A DNA stretch of 64,000 bases from Timema cristinae (GCA_039000515.1 JBCFYV010000291.1:62001-126000), one strand, 5' to 3'; positions 19,496-32,200 are shown, counted from the stretch's first letter. The notes: generated by a model not told the origin, from the letters alone. Made by a program: numbers and translations.

Positions 19496-19608
19496 TACTA
19501 ACCGTTCGGGGTACACGCCAAATAAAATATCTCCGGTACCGGAAATCGAACCCGAGTCTCCTGGGTGAAAGCCTGGTAGGCCTATCCTTGTCACTAGACC
19601 ATACCGGG
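19496..19608 (-). mobile_element. SINE remnant with tRNA-Glu-like head
   Basis: Minus-strand 19608-19532 folds as a near-complete tRNA. It has a 6/7-paired acceptor, TGGTCTAG D-arm start, anticodon loop CTTTCAC (UUC, Glu) and T-arm GGTTCGATT. The D-arm carries about six extra bases (AGGCCTA) and the anticodon stem a mismatch. It is followed at once by the family tail (plus strand CTAACCGTTCGGGGTACACG). So it is a SINE head or pseudogene rather than a working tRNA gene. Confidence 0.6.
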
Positions 19609-19619
19609 TAGGGGTCTAA

Positions 19620-22600
19620 TATTGTTGGTAAATTTTGTATTCCCATAAAACTAGTGTGGGGGCTTAAAGTCCCCCTTTCAATATTTTCAATAAAACCTTT
19701 TTGCAATTTATTTGAAGCATGGTTGTTGATTTGTTTATATTTGTTTGGGATCAAAAATGAGATTTACACCTTTTCTTTGATGCTATAGGGTTTAATATAC
19801 AAATAACTTACACCTTCAAAAGCTCCGGAAGAGGGGGGCCGGGTGTTTATAATGGGGGGAGAGGGAGGGGACTATATTAAGCACCTTCCCCCAATAATTT
19901 CCCAAGTAAATTCAAAACCCATGTATAAAAACATAAAAACTACTCTCAGTTTGATAATTTTAAGTAATGAAGATATAAATTTATTAATTTAATATAAAAC
20001 TAAAATAGCCTAGTTTTGCAATTTAAATTTTTCCCACATAAAAAAAACACTCTTTCACAAAAATATATAAACTAACATTAGTCCTAGTAATCTTTGTGAT
20101 TGCCTTAAATTAAAAAAATACCAGAATAGTAAAGCAAATGGGTAGGCCTAATAGTGACACTTTTGACACAGATAAGAAGAAAATATTAAAATTTCTCAGT
20201 GGAGTTGTAAGTATAATTTGGACACGAGGCGGTTTTTCAACCACAGTTAAAACTTTATTTCTTCAGTATCTTTATCCACCCTTATAAAATGAAAAAGCTA
20301 GACATAAATTAACAAGCTTTCTTGTTGAGGGTTGAATAAAATATTTAATGTTTGTAAGAAAAATACTAAGTATTTAATCAACTCTAGTTTAAAGTTCCAT
20401 AAAGTTGCCTTCCACAATTTGAGTCTTGATAGGGTTGATACGTACACTAGCAAGCTTACCTTGCATTGTTCAACTATGGCGTAGCCTACACGATAGAAAT
20501 ATGGCATGGGTGTAACGAAGGGGTTCATGGGGCTCAAACCCCACACATAACCCCGAAATTATTTGAAATTTTTAAAGTTGATCAAATAAGAGTGTTTAAA
20601 AACGTCTGTTTGTGAATCAATAATCCTTAATTTAACTCGGCAATCCAATATTCAGAGATAGTAGCTTAACATCCAAACGCATCCAATTTTCAAAAATTCT
20701 GGCGAGGAATCGTGGCAATGTTGAACACTTTCGCTAATCTCTTTAATATCTGTATTGATAGAAGACAGCGGAGTTGCATGTCTTCTTCTGCATTCAAACC
20801 CCAGCTGGGATACTGGTAGTGTTTTTTCCTAAATAGCTTACCACTCCCTCTACACTCCAATGTTGAAAAATCTCCTCTCAAATATATATTCCTCATACCT
20901 ATTCCATAAGAGTAGCTAAATGCGCTTCACCTAGGCGGATGGTAAGACGTAAAGAAAATAAATAAATTGATAAAATATTTTTATTTATTTTTTCTCTAGG
21001 GCCTCATATTTACCAGGCCAAATTTGCTCAAAATTTACGAGAATTACGTGATGGGAATAAACCTGGAATTGCACACATATTCTTTTGAAATTGTTTTAAG
21101 TTATTCGGCTTTGATTTTCTGACCAATTTTATGTCTGCTCAATAATGAGAAACATTTTTGAAAAAAAAAAGTAATTTCTTCCTAATTTAGGACACAAATG
21201 ATTATTAAATATTCAGATTAGACCAATTTTAACCTAATGAAAAGCGTCTCCAAAGTTGGACGTAGCTGAGAGAAAAATCAATAGGCCTACTATCGGGTTT
21301 TAAGGGGAACCCCCATACATTCTATTTTGTTTCAAATCCGCTACGCTTCGTGCTTGTAGAGAACTTCAATTCCATTTCCCCCTCTGTACAGCTAGACATT
21401 TCGTCGCCTGTAGGGTTGACTGACTGGCAGGTATACATTCTTTCCAAAAATAGATTCCCAGACAAAGAAAGTAGAGGGTCGGTTTCTTCTTTTTTTCTCG
21501 GCTAATGTTTGGAAGGCCAGGTTTGGGTTCTATCTCAAAACTATACATAGCTGTAGTAGTTTTAATTCAACATTCATTCAGTGTGTACACATGTATAATA
21601 TAGTATATTATTAATTATCAATAATAGTATATTAGATTTGTATTTCTAATTAAGGTGTAGGCCTAAAACCTGTATATTCTGCATTAATTAATACAATAAC
21701 TAATTCTAATTGAAAGTTAATTGTTAAAATAAAAGGTTCAATAAATTAAAATGTGAGTAAATCTTTTAAATTGTTTTAATAATAATTCATAATAGACCAA
21801 ATTAAAACTACTTTGGATAAAAACAATTTATTTTTACACTAACATTATATACAAGAATTTTACTTATTATAATTTAAAATTAAAAAGGATTGTTTATTGG
21901 AAATGCACCAACATTCTTCTTACGAGGATGTAAAAAAAAAAAGAAATGTGATAACTACAAAGGTGAAAACCATCCCCCAATGCGTTTGGCCAGGTATACT
22001 CTAATTCTTTTAGGAAGAACAGGTTTAGAAAATACAAATAAATACATAACAAAAAGTGGTGGTCAAAGTTGATGGCATTTTACTTAATTATTATTTTAAA
22101 GGTTTTCCTATTTATAATATATATCGAAAGTTAAAGATTTAAATCACATTACTTGAGCTATGAATAAATCAATGTAGTTTTACTAACGTTTGTGACAGTC
22201 ATTTACTCGTCTTACGATCAAAATTATAGTGTACTCAACCTAAAGACAATAAAAATATAAATTATATTAAGTAAAATTTTACAATATTTTACAAAAATTT
22301 TTGAAAAAGTTAATACATTTCCATGTGTGTTTAGTTCACATAGTATTTACAAAGTCCAGTCATTTAGCGTTAGGGAAAGAAATATAAATAAAACCAATGA
22401 CAAACTATACACTTCTTTATTTATTAATAAACAAAAATCTTTGTAAAGTGTCTAATCTTTAAAATTACTTAAATTAAGTATTGGAAGTTAGTGATTGAGT
22501 AAGGTTGTTTTTGGGGTTTCCTATTGTTTACAAGTATCAAACAACGGTATGTAAAAGTGTAATTGAAAAAGTGGTGTTATAATAAAATTTAATAAATTTC

Positions 22601-23230
22601 ATATCAAGTCACATCAACGATATAAGCTAACAATAAAGATAAAAATGTAAAGGTAAATAATATGGATGCGATAGCTCTTTGTTACTATTGCATATAATTA
22701 AATCAAGTCGAGTTAGCTAAGACAGGGTTGTTACAATTCTATCCAGCCCCCCCCCCCAAAAAAACATGGGTTTTTATTAAAAATCCCCACTTAAAAAAAC
22801 ACAACAAAAAACTATTATATTTTGAATACAAAGCAATTGTATATTTTTTTAAAGTAGTTAGTCTATTTTCCTTTTAATATTTAAAATATGATTAATTACT
22901 TTAAAGAAAAATGTAGATAGATTGGAAATGGAACTAAACATACTGACATAGGACTAGATCAAACTAATGTTATTGAATATTTTAAAGAATACACATACAA
23001 TTTAAATTTAAAACATTCTTTATAAGAACCAAATTTTATTAACATGATTGCATGAAAGTTTTTATTTTGAGTTTTGTTAACCAGTGTCTATTGTTTTAAT
23101 TCCTTAAAAAAATATTTATAAAATATAATAGGCTATTATTGTTAGGCGTGGACGTTATTTTCTTTGTAAAGTAACAGTCTAAGCACTAATTAATATGTTA
23201 GAATGATTGGTCAAATCAGATAACATACAT
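19620..23230. other. AT-rich non-coding sequence
   Basis: No recognisable gene. There are many in-phase stops, A/T homopolymers and short G-runs (19830-19875). A stretch near 20470-20545 (CGAAGGGGTTCATGGGGCTCAAACCCC) resembles the G/C-rich edge seen in the MITE-like element at 17.1 kb, so it may be another remnant. Confidence 0.45.
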
Positions 23231-23235
23231 AATAT

Positions 23236-24115
23236 TGTAACGTGGGGCGCACGTGACCTGGGAGGGTCACAGGCCGTTCACCCGTGAAAGTGTGAACCAC
23301 GAATTCTTTTAGAGATATTGGGGTAGGCTGCTGACCAAACACGAATGAAAATGCCCACGGAATATTCAAGGTTTTGATTATTAAAATTACCACTTACATA
23401 CACACTAGGATTAACTGTATATCTAAATTAATTATAACTAAACAAGTAATTAAGTAAAATAAAAAGAGCCTTAATCAAGTCTGTAACTTAATTAAACTAA
23501 TAGAACACACAGAGATGTAAGTAAATTGAATAAACAAATTAACAACTATAAAACACCTAATAACTACTCAAATATTTAAAATATATCACAAAAATGTTAA
23601 TTAATACAGTATTCCACAATAACAACAAATGTCATTTGTCCCACACACGATACACGGCGGTGACCCGCTATACACAAACGCCTGACTCGCTGACCCACCT
23701 GCAGACGCGCCGACCTGCTTGATGGTCACTCTGGCTCACACGCTTGACACGTCGGTCCACACACTGTACACACCGGTCCACACACTCGCACTGGGGACAC
23801 CCGGACTCATTAGTCGAGAACCAATAACTGAGTACACACTGCTATTGCTGAGCGTGTTTATATAGGGGTGGTGCCAGCTAAGGGTCTGTGATCCTCCATT
23901 TCTAGAATTAAAAGGCCAGAATAAAAAGGATCCAGACCCCTCCAGACATGTCTCCATCCACCCCCCGTACCCCTTCCGCCCCTCTAAACCCCTGTCAAGT
24001 GAGAAGGTCATTGCCTACCTGCTAGAAAAGGAGGGAGGCAAAGAGAACAAGGAGCGCAGCCAGGGTAAACAATGAGAGCACGTCAGTCCCACTGTTAGAC
24101 ACTAATCTTGTTACA
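23236..24115 (+). mobile_element. Solo LTR (880 bp, probably Ty3/gypsy-type)
   Basis: It begins TGTAACGTGGGG and ends TTGTTACA, the TG...CA ends typical of gypsy-type LTRs. ATAT occurs directly before (23232-23235) and directly after (24116-24119), a 4-base target duplication. Inside, on the plus strand, TTTATATAGGGG near 23855 is a TATA box and AATAAA near 23918 a polyadenylation signal, placed as U3-R would predict. No polymerase gene flanks it, so it looks like the product of LTR-LTR recombination. Frames within are not genes. Confidence 0.72.
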
Positions 24116-24119
24116 ATAT

Positions 24120-26640
24120 CTTTAATCGCACCACAACAAACCCAATAAAACCTAATATAAGCCCAACTTATATTTTAAATAGCCCGGGTTTGTTTCAACC
24201 CTGAGCTAAGAGCTATTCATTGAGAATAGAATGGTTTGAATTTCTACAAAGTTAAACAATTAAAAATAACAATTCTAGAATCGTACTTGTGTGTGTATGA
24301 TATTTGAACACACATGCACACATATACAAGGACACAAACATGTTTGGTTTGTGATCTTCCTCCTGCCCACAATTTATAAGCGAAGGATGTCGAAATTAAT
24401 GTATATACTCAATCGAATTTGGTCATTTTCGGCTTTATACAATTAATATAAAGATTTAAACAAAACTCATTAAAGTAGGCATGTCTTTACTCGCAACACC
24501 ATACTTTAAAATTAGCAGGATCAATCTTGCTTAAAGTGTTTAGAGGTTTGAAAAAATAAATAAATGGTACAGTGCACCGCACAGACATTCCCTTATGGGT
24601 TACAGACGACCAATTAGGAAAATTTGTTTCCTAATTGTAATATACAATGGAAGTAAACCAACTCTTGGATAGTTACTATATGAGAGAGTATGTAAGATTG
24701 TGTCGTACTATATATTTTAATTTACGTGAAATTGTTTATAAAGTGATAGTTTTCCATTAATTTATCACAAAGTAAAATACCGTCAAAAATGTTTCTAAGC
24801 AAAAACAAAATATTCAGTTATTTTAATAGATAAAATGCAGTTCTGATAATTTATAAATGACAGCCTATTAACATAGAAAATTTGAGTGTTTCCTCTATTG
24901 AAGTTATACCACCAAAAAAAGACTAATGCAGGATTTCTCTGTTTGTTCTTCCTTGGGTATTATATACTCGTGTGTGTGTATATATATAAAATTTCCAATA
25001 CATGTATATATAGGTCAGTGGCACACCCAATAGAGGGAAAACTGGGAGTTGGTCTCCCCAAAGACTCAATACTAGTTTAAAAAATACATTAATTATGTGA
25101 TTGTTAAAATAAAGAGCATTAAAGATGTGTCGAGTGCATAAGATACCTTTTAAAACCAGGTTTACAATTTATATTTCAAAAGGGATAAATGATCTACACA
25201 TTAAAATAACCCCCTAATTTCCTATTTAAAAAAAACAAATTCATACTATATTCGATATATTGTATGCAAGACCAGATAAATATTGAATAAAAACTACCTT
25301 ATTTACTGTTTAAAAATAACAAAAATAAATACAAGGAACGATCTATAACTACTAGTATTGTGATTGTCAAAAAAATCTAAATAGAAATTTCGATAAATGT
25401 CAACGTTTAATGACCACCTGAAACCAAAAACATGGTTTAAACAATGCCGTTTGTCTGTCCGTCACTTTTCCCTTAGTACCCCTTTTATATACTTAAACCT
25501 TATTTTTAACTTATTACATAACCCTTAAAAATTAATTTGATTTAATTTTTTACCATTTTTAATCATTTTAGTTACCCTAAACTATTCTACAGGGCAAAGC
25601 TGTACTTCATGCTAGTAAAATATAAAAAAACAAAAATGAGTTTAGGTGTGTGTTCAGAAAACTCTAAGCTCCTTTGAGATAGGATTAAAAATTGAAATTT
25701 CTAAGATCTTTAAAAGGACCACCTCATTTAACAAGGAAAATTTACGAAATGAGTAATTTCAAAATTGGGCTCCAGGACTTGGGGGAGAGAGTCAAAATAA
25801 GAAAGACGTTTTAACTTCGGTAGAAAAATGAAATTTGGGGAAAAGGTTAGGGGACTACTACAGAGAATAAGATAAGTGTTAAAATTTCAAATTTATGAGT
25901 GAAAGCTGAGCGTGAAATTTAAATTATGGTTACCATAGTTAGCTTGGTATTGTGCAAGGAGGAATTATATAAATGCTAGCAGCCGGATGTTGAACGTCCT
26001 AATTTGAATAGTTTGATATGGTACAAAGAATGGATCAACCTGCTAGTAAATTATACATGTGAGATGATTTCACCCTAAACCATTATTTGAAATAAATCTC
26101 TTCTCTAGCCCCCTCCCCAGTAAACACAATATAATATTTAGTCACAAAAGAATGTCTAGCTATCTGGACAGTTATTATGTTATGATCAGATTAATAAATC
26201 GAGCGTTGAACAATGACGTTCATGTAGTGTCAAAAAAATACTTTGCTTAATTAATATTTGTTTAAAATAAATTAATAAAAATGCACATCATTTGTCAAAA
26301 CAAAAACAGTATGTAACAAGAAACATACTTGTAATTGTCAACACAAAATTGATATTTCAAATACATAAAAATGCACACAAGATTGTAAAACAAAAATTAA
26401 AAAGGGTAATTAGTCATAAATGTTAACACTAAGACAATATACTATTTAAAAATATCCCGCAGCTTATGGAAACAGCAGTTATTTAATAAATGTTCTTCAC
26501 TAATTTAACACCCTTTAACATTAGCCCTAATCTTTAGTTTACTTTTTTAAATCAACATAGATATTTGTATTTACCTAATGAGTTTATAGGAATAAAATAT
26601 TTAAGAATCTCTTAGAAATAAACAAACACAATATATCTAT
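24120..26640. other. AT-rich non-coding sequence
   Basis: No coding signal or named repeat was seen. Long AT runs, short microsatellites ((TA)n near 24975) and scattered poly-A tracts only. Confidence 0.45.
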
Positions 26641-26877
26641 TGACATTAGTAGTGGAAGCGGTCGGATAGATCAGGTTGGGATTGGTGGGATTTGGTCACG
26701 TGACCACGCCTCCTGCTCTGTGATTGGCTGCTCCCCTCCTTCCCCCGCCCCTCCTTCCGCTGCCCTACTTTCCTCTGATTGGCTGTTGGTTTTCCCCCTC
26801 CCCTACAAACCCTGGACATGTTGGTTCTTTTTTATTAATTATCGTTAATTGATTATTGTTAATTAATTAATTAGTTA

Positions 26878-27107
26878 ATTGGTAGGATAGAGGTGTTTTT
26901 ATTCATCAATTAGGGCGCTGTAGTTTATTTGCTGAAGCATAGAGCCACCCGGGGCTCGCGCTCCACGTCTTTCTCCTCCGATTGGTAGGATAGAGGTGTT
27001 GGAGTTATTATTGGTAGGATAGAGGTGTTTTTTATTCATCAATTAGGGCGCTGTAGTTTATTTGCTGAAGCATAGAACCACTCGCGCTCCACGTCTTTCT
27101 CCTCCGG
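26878..27107 (+). repeat. ~100-bp direct duplication with a partial third copy
   Basis: Copy 1 (26878-26980) and copy 2 (27010-27107) both run from ATTGGTAGGATAGAGGTGTT through GGGCGCTGTAGTTTATTTGC to CCACGTCTTTCTCCTCCG. A 20-base partial copy lies at 26981-27000. The copies differ by a few bases, so the duplication is recent. Confidence 0.85.
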
Positions 27108-27289
27108 ATGCCCGATAGTAAATGACACAAGCTTCTCTGGCAGGGGCTCGCTGCCTTCTGATGACCAACTCAGCCTTTCACTTTTCCCTCCCCACCCCTC
27201 CCTCCAGAGCCGGGGTTGTTCATCCTGGTTTTCCCCCTCCCCCGGTCATTCCTCCTCTTTCGCCACCCTGACGCCAGCCTGCCGGGAAG

Positions 27290-27885
27290 ACAAGTGACAT
27301 CGATAACCTTGGGTTTTCCCAATGACGTAATCATCGCAACCCTGGCGCCGGGCTGGCGGGCAGACAAGTTGGGACAAGAATAGGTCGTGACCTCAGCAAC
27401 CTGGGTTTTTCCTATGACGTAATCATTGCGTGTTATGTTGCAACTCTAGCATCTCTAATTATGCACAATCAGGGGCCTCGGAATCCACAGTTAGGGGCCA
27501 CTACCCCTGTCACAAGTCTACTAAAATTGTTTGTTTGGTAGCGTCTGTCGAAATGCATGGAAATGTTCCTCCTACCGCAGCTATCGCACATGACAACTTG
27601 GGTTTTTCCCCTATGACGTAATTATCGCGTGTTATGTCGCAACCCTGGCGCCGGGCTGGCGGGCAGACAAGACAAGTTGGGACAAGAATAGATATTGACC
27701 CGGGCAGCGGGTTTTCCCTGGCGCCAGGTAGTCGGGCAGACAAGAATAGATATTGAGGTCATTGACCCTGGCAGTGGGTTTTCACTGGCGCCAGGTTGGC
27801 GGGCAGACAAGAAATGTTGAGACAAGATTAGATATTGACCCGTGGCATCGGGTTGTCGGGCAGACAAGACAAGTTGGGACTCGTA
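27290..27885. repeat. Left terminal repeat array of Polinton copy A
   Basis: Imperfect units of ~60-110 bases built from CCTGGCGCCGGGCTGGCGGG, GACAAGTTGGGACAAGAATA, GGTTTTCCC and TGACGTAAT. The same units, more diverged, precede copy B at 48480-49570. The array sits directly before the first conserved gene, so it probably belongs to the element end. TGACGTAA matches the ATF/CREB-type half-site. Confidence 0.75.
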
Positions 27886-27934
27886 AATAAAACACAGATG
27901 TTACAAATATATATTTATTTATTAAACATCCCAA

Positions 27935-28372
27935 TTATACATTTTTACAGGAATGACGCATATATTCGTTCATACGTTTTTCTACAGTGTCTCTTAGATG
28001 CGTTAGTAAAATTGTTTTTAGTTCACAATCCAACATGTAATAGTCCAAACCGATGACTTGACGTGTATAGTAAGTAGCACTGATAAGATCCAGGTTTTTG
28101 ATGTGCGTTTCCACCGTAGGTTGTTCTAGGTCGATGACATTCGTCGATTCTGTTAGCGTGTCGCATACATCCACGACGAGTGTGTCGATCAAATTGTTGC
28201 AATAGCGGGTGACGGGTGTCGACCACATGTCCCGTCGGTCGACGGCGACGTCGATGAGGTCCCACACCTCACAAAGACGCGCCCAGCTAGGTGCTAGATA
28301 GGCGACCCGTTTGATTCCGGCGTCTTGTTTTTTTTTATTTTTGCCCCTACGGTCACCGCACATACGTCTCAA
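27935..28372 (-). CDS. Unknown conserved protein, left-end gene of Polinton copy A
   Basis: A 145-aa open frame, not recognised. It is predicted mostly helical, with WDLIDVAVDRRDMW, LIDTLVVDVCDTLTES, VETHIKNLDLISATYYTRQ and LRDTVEKRMNEYMRHS. The same protein is found, frame-broken, at 49690-50110 in copy B, so it was under selection before the copies diverged. It is the last gene in the minus-strand direction and lies next to the terminal array. It is also one of the few frames in copy A that stays open, perhaps because the consensus deteriorates only upstream of ~28320. The role is unknown. Confidence 0.6.
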   Translation of the reverse strand: MRRMCGDRRGKNKKKQDAGIKRVAYLAPSWARLCEVWDLIDVAVDRRDMWSTPVTRYCNNLIDTLVVDVCDTLTESTNVIDLEQPTVETHIKNLDLISATYYTRQVIGLDYYMLDCELKTILLTHLRDTVEKRMNEYMRHSCKNV

Positions 28373-28849
28373 AGATTTTTGTGATTTGTCAGGCTAATTT
28401 TGGGGAGGTTGATGTTGGTGGGAAAAACCCTTTTATATGACCGATTTTATTTTCTCCCTTTTCCCCCTGACGGAAAAAAGGGGGCGTTCCCCCACATTTT
28501 TCTAGTTGGGGCAAGGGGGGTAAATTTTTTCTTGGGCACTCTCCCCGTGACCGTTTTGGGGTCGACTCCACCCCGCGGGAAAAAATGTTTTAAAAAAAGG
28601 TGAGGGGGAGGGGGTTTTTTTGCATTTTTTTGCTACCGCAAAGTTTTGAAACCTTTTCCCGAGCCAGTGGGTTTTGGGGGCCCCCCACCGCCGGGGCGCC
28701 CTTTTTTTGGGGGCAAAGCCGTCTTTACACGGCCCTTTAAGGGCGACATCCCCCCACCTTGAAAAAAAATTGAAAATCTCACCCCCTTAGCGTCGTTGGC
28801 TGTAAGATTGGGGGGGAAAAAATTTTTTAAAATTTTTTTAGGGGAAAAT

Positions 28850-29180
28850 TTTTTTGGGGCGATAGAAAGGGCATAGACAGTAAGGCCCCCAAACTTGATG
28901 GAAATTTTTTAAGTTGTGCTTATATGGACCCTGGAAAAATGTTTTTGCGTATAAATGCCAGAGTGATTTTTTCCCGGGGGGGAAAAAAATAACGTCAAAG
29001 ATTCTCCCCCCGTTCGGGCGAAAAGATGGCGCCCAATGCGTCCCCGGGGGTTTTGGGGTGCGGATGGTTTTTTATGACTAGAAACGGGGAGGGCGAGCTA
29101 TTTGGGGGATTTTATCAGCGGGAAAAAACCCACCGAAGAAGGGGAAAACCCCGCTTGTTTTTAGCGCACGCCCCTTTTGG
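28850..29180 (-). pseudogene. Adenain-like protease remnant, copy A
   Basis: Aligned by position with the copy B protease. The Cys-motif region near 28885 still encodes a Tyr-Cys-Leu after Gly (GPYCLC in one frame). The segment before it (GDALGAIFSPERGE) matches copy B (LGALGSPPLLSRRRGE). The catalytic His motif is not legible. Multiple frame breaks. Confidence 0.4.
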
Positions 29181-29499
29181 GGTTTCGTGCCCTCCTTTAA
29201 TCACCCTTTTCCCCAAGCCCCCCGACGATGAAAAGAGCAGAAATTCCAAAAAGAACTATGTGCCGCACAGGGGGGAAAACCAAAATTTTAAAAGGGTTTT
29301 TGACGAAAAACCCCGGGCGTACAATCCCAATGGGGGTAGACTTATTTTACTAAAAACTTTTTTTTTTTTGCCCCCTTGACGTAGACGGGTTTTTCACGCG
29401 CTGTGGCAGGGAGATGAGGGGTTCGAGGGTGAATCCCCATCACCGTAATCCCGGGTATCCCTGCAGTTTTTTTGATTTTAAAAATGGGTTTTTTTTTTT

Positions 29500-31060
29500 T
29501 TCGGGCTTTTGGGGGAAGTTCTTCATACGAGGAGGTTTTAAAACCCAATGTTGAAGAAAGTCCGCAACAAAAAAAAAACCCCCGTTCCGACAAAAACTTT
29601 TTTTGTGTCGATGAAGCTCGGGGAAAACTAAAATGACCCCCTAGTTAAATGAAGGGGGGAAGGGGGGGAAGCCTTTATTTTAGTTTTCCATAAGGGCAAA
29701 AAGTTTCTGTTTTTGTCAAGGGGGGATATTTGGGGAAACTCCCCCTACAGATAAGTTAAAAGGTTTGGGGGAGAGCTCGGGTTAAACCCCTTTTGATGCC
29801 CGAAAACCCCTTCTCGTCAAATTTCCCCAAAGTGATGTCAATTTGGGGGGCAGATTAGGGTGAGATCAAACCCCTGAGAATTAAAACCCGGGGGGAAAGG
29901 TTTTCTGGGGTATGTCGCTACCCCTTTTAAAATGGATACCCTTTTCCAAAAAAACAGCGGGGGTGGGGCGACAAGGGGTTTGAAAAATCGGGCTTTAAAG
30001 GGTTTCGACGGTACTTTTTCCCCCCCCTCCCGAAAAGCGAAAAAGGTTCATGCCCAGTTTTTAAAGTTAACGGGTTTTTGGGTCTCCCTTGAACGCCCCC
30101 TTTTTTAAAAAAAAAAACGATTTTTCCTTTGGGAACTGGCCGGGAATACTTGCCCCGTTTTTCCCCTTTCACCCCCTTTGGGAAATGATTTTTTTTTTTC
30201 CACAGGGGGGAAAAAGGGAAATTTGCCCGGGTGACTTTAATTTTTTGGTGTCCAATGTAAAAAGGTGCTATTTTGACACGCCCACTGAAGGCCGGTTTTT
30301 AAAAGTAAAACCCCCAAAATGAAGTTCAGGGACCCCATAAGACCAAAAAACCCCCCCGGGGAAGGGCCCCAAACCCGGGCTCGGAGTTTGGGGCCGTTTA
30401 AAAAGGGTTTTTTTTTTGGGTTTTAAACACGTCGCCGTGTAAAACCCCCAAAAAAATCCCCCTCTTTCTTTTTGGGGGGAGACTCGAAAGGGGCCCCAAA
30501 CCCCTTTTTTTTTGGGGGGGGTTGCCCCCCCCAAAGGTTTTCCGGGGGGGTTTTGCGGGAAACCCCAGAGTTCAAGTAAAAAGTGTTTTTTTGGGTTCGC
30601 TGTTTTAATTAGCAGCGTCTAAAAATTTCATCTAAAGGGATTGGTTGCGGGTGGTGATAATTTTTTGGGGTTTAAAAAAAACACGCCACCTGCGGAAATA
30701 GAAAAAAACCCAAATTTTTTAGGGGCTTCCCGATCCCCTCTGTGAAAGCGCCCCCATGGGGTTTTTAGAGGGGCCGCCTGGAATAGAGCATAAACTGGAA
30801 AAACGTATAGAACTCCCCCTGGGCCGGGAACGGAAAATTTTGATGGGTAATCATCGGTGGGGGAGAGAAGGTTTTTGTACGGAGCCTTTGCCCACTTTCA
30901 AGACGGGTTTGAGTGGGTGGCACGGAAAAAGATGGGTTTCCTGCTGGCAACTCGAGACGGGGTTAAAAAACGACATCTCAACTGAAAAATCTTTAGCTTC
31001 TTTTTTGATTTTTTTACGGGGTGACGACCTTAGAATGACGAGTTGCTTCACACGCCCTTT
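29500..31060 (-). pseudogene. Polinton major capsid protein remnant, copy A
   Basis: Placed by co-linearity with copy B (offset about 21.8 kb), where family motifs are clearer. Fragments such as DFSVEMSFFNPVSSCQQETHL (near 30960) correspond to DIFSVEISFLHPSTESVPPV in copy B. Frames change every few dozen codons. Confidence 0.5.
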
Positions 31061-31091
31061 ATACCGACCGGCATCAGGGTTGATTTTCTGT

Positions 31092-31379
31092 TCAGCCTTC
31101 TTTCAATTTTTTCCCAGCCCGCCGACACTTCCCGTGGCCCCTCTTTAAAGGACCCCTTGATTGAAAACGCGGAAGCACGTCGATCCCGAAAAGCGCCTGT
31201 TTTGGGGCTTTAGCGCCATTCTCAGAAACGGTACACGCTTTTAAAAAAGACCCTAAAAAAACTTTACCCTGCCCTCTTGATAGGGAACCCCGGGGTAGAT
31301 CGAAGATATTCCTGTTCCACTGGTTGAGTATATTTTTGGGTAGGGACAGTTCAGTTGAGCACGCAAAAATGAATTTCAC
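31092..31379 (-). pseudogene. pVI/pX-like small core protein remnant, copy A
   Basis: A 95-aa open stretch with RNIFDLPRGSLSRGQGK, FLGSFLKACTV and NGAKAPKQALFGIDVL. In order this is the signature of Polinton small basic membrane-active/core proteins (Gly-rich turn, hydrophobic helix, GAKAIGKQAL). Copy B keeps a better version at 52920-53200. The role is internal capsid protein, maturation substrate and membrane disruption by analogy with adenovirus pVI/pX. Confidence 0.55.
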
Positions 31380-31389
31380 CCCCTTTCCA

Positions 31390-32150
31390 AACTCGAATGA
31401 CGGGTTTCACCGTGTCGTTCTTATATTGTTTTCCCAAAGCTTTCTTTTTCCCCTTTCAGCACCGGCAGTTTCCCCGGTGTAGCAAAACGTTTTTATGTAG
31501 CCTAAATATTTTACGTTGTTGACCCAACGATACTAACGCGGTGCCAAATGCCCCCCGGGGCTGAGGTCGACGTTTCCGTTAGAGTACATTTGCGGGGAAA
31601 AGGCCTAGTAAAATTTTGGGCGGCGTACGGAGATTTTTTGGTACTTTTATCGATTAGCTTGGGAAACAAAACCCGAGCGTAAGACTTATTTGGGTTTGAT
31701 AGAGTAAACAGGTATTTTTGGTGATGAAGAAAAAATTCCACTTTTTTTGGGGGTTTTTGTGTCTGAATAAAACTCCGGAATCCCCTTTAAAAGCCTCTCT
31801 TCTTTTAAGTTTTGATCAATTCGGGGTAGTGCTGTGGGTTTCCAGCGGGGATTGATACTGAATATTTGTTCCACCCCGTTAGCGTCCACCCTTTGTACCA
31901 TACAATATTTTTGGCCTCGGGACGGTGGTGAAAAACAGGAATTGAAATTCAGCCAGAGCGCTTCCCACCGCCCTTCGAGTGTAAGACGGAAAGGGAATTT
32001 TGCGTGTAAAATTTCGTGGGTATTTTTCGGAAATACCCCCATAGAGCTGTCGCTGGGCAAAGTGATTGAAAATTTGGCCCTTTCAGGGTAGGCCTGACTA
32101 ACTGGCGGGAATCCGGGAATTAAATTTGAGGGGGGTAACCTTTCCACGCA
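31390..32150 (-). pseudogene. Minor capsid/penton-like protein remnant, copy A
   Basis: The N-terminal part is open for 153 codons (32147-31686), with FPKNTHEILHAKFPFRLTLE and GRWEALWLNF. This is the 'yPeN..f...Lp..l.l.g.WEVAL' opening shared by Polinton minor capsid proteins. The C-terminal part is broken and is clearer in copy B. Confidence 0.5.
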
Positions 32151-32200
32151 CGTACACTTTCTTTCTGGCGCCTTTACCTTGAACGTAGTTTTTTATAAAT

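Noticed and set aside
19532..19608. Functional tRNA-Glu gene
   Set aside because: Enlarged D-arm, mismatched stems and an adjoining SINE tail indicate a retroposed head.
27290..27885. CRISPR-like array
   Set aside because: Units are variable, contiguous and lack unique spacers; eukaryotic context.
30756..31148. 130-codon plus-strand frame in copy A
   Set aside because: Antisense to the capsid remnant and made of homopolymer-inflated sequence; no domain.
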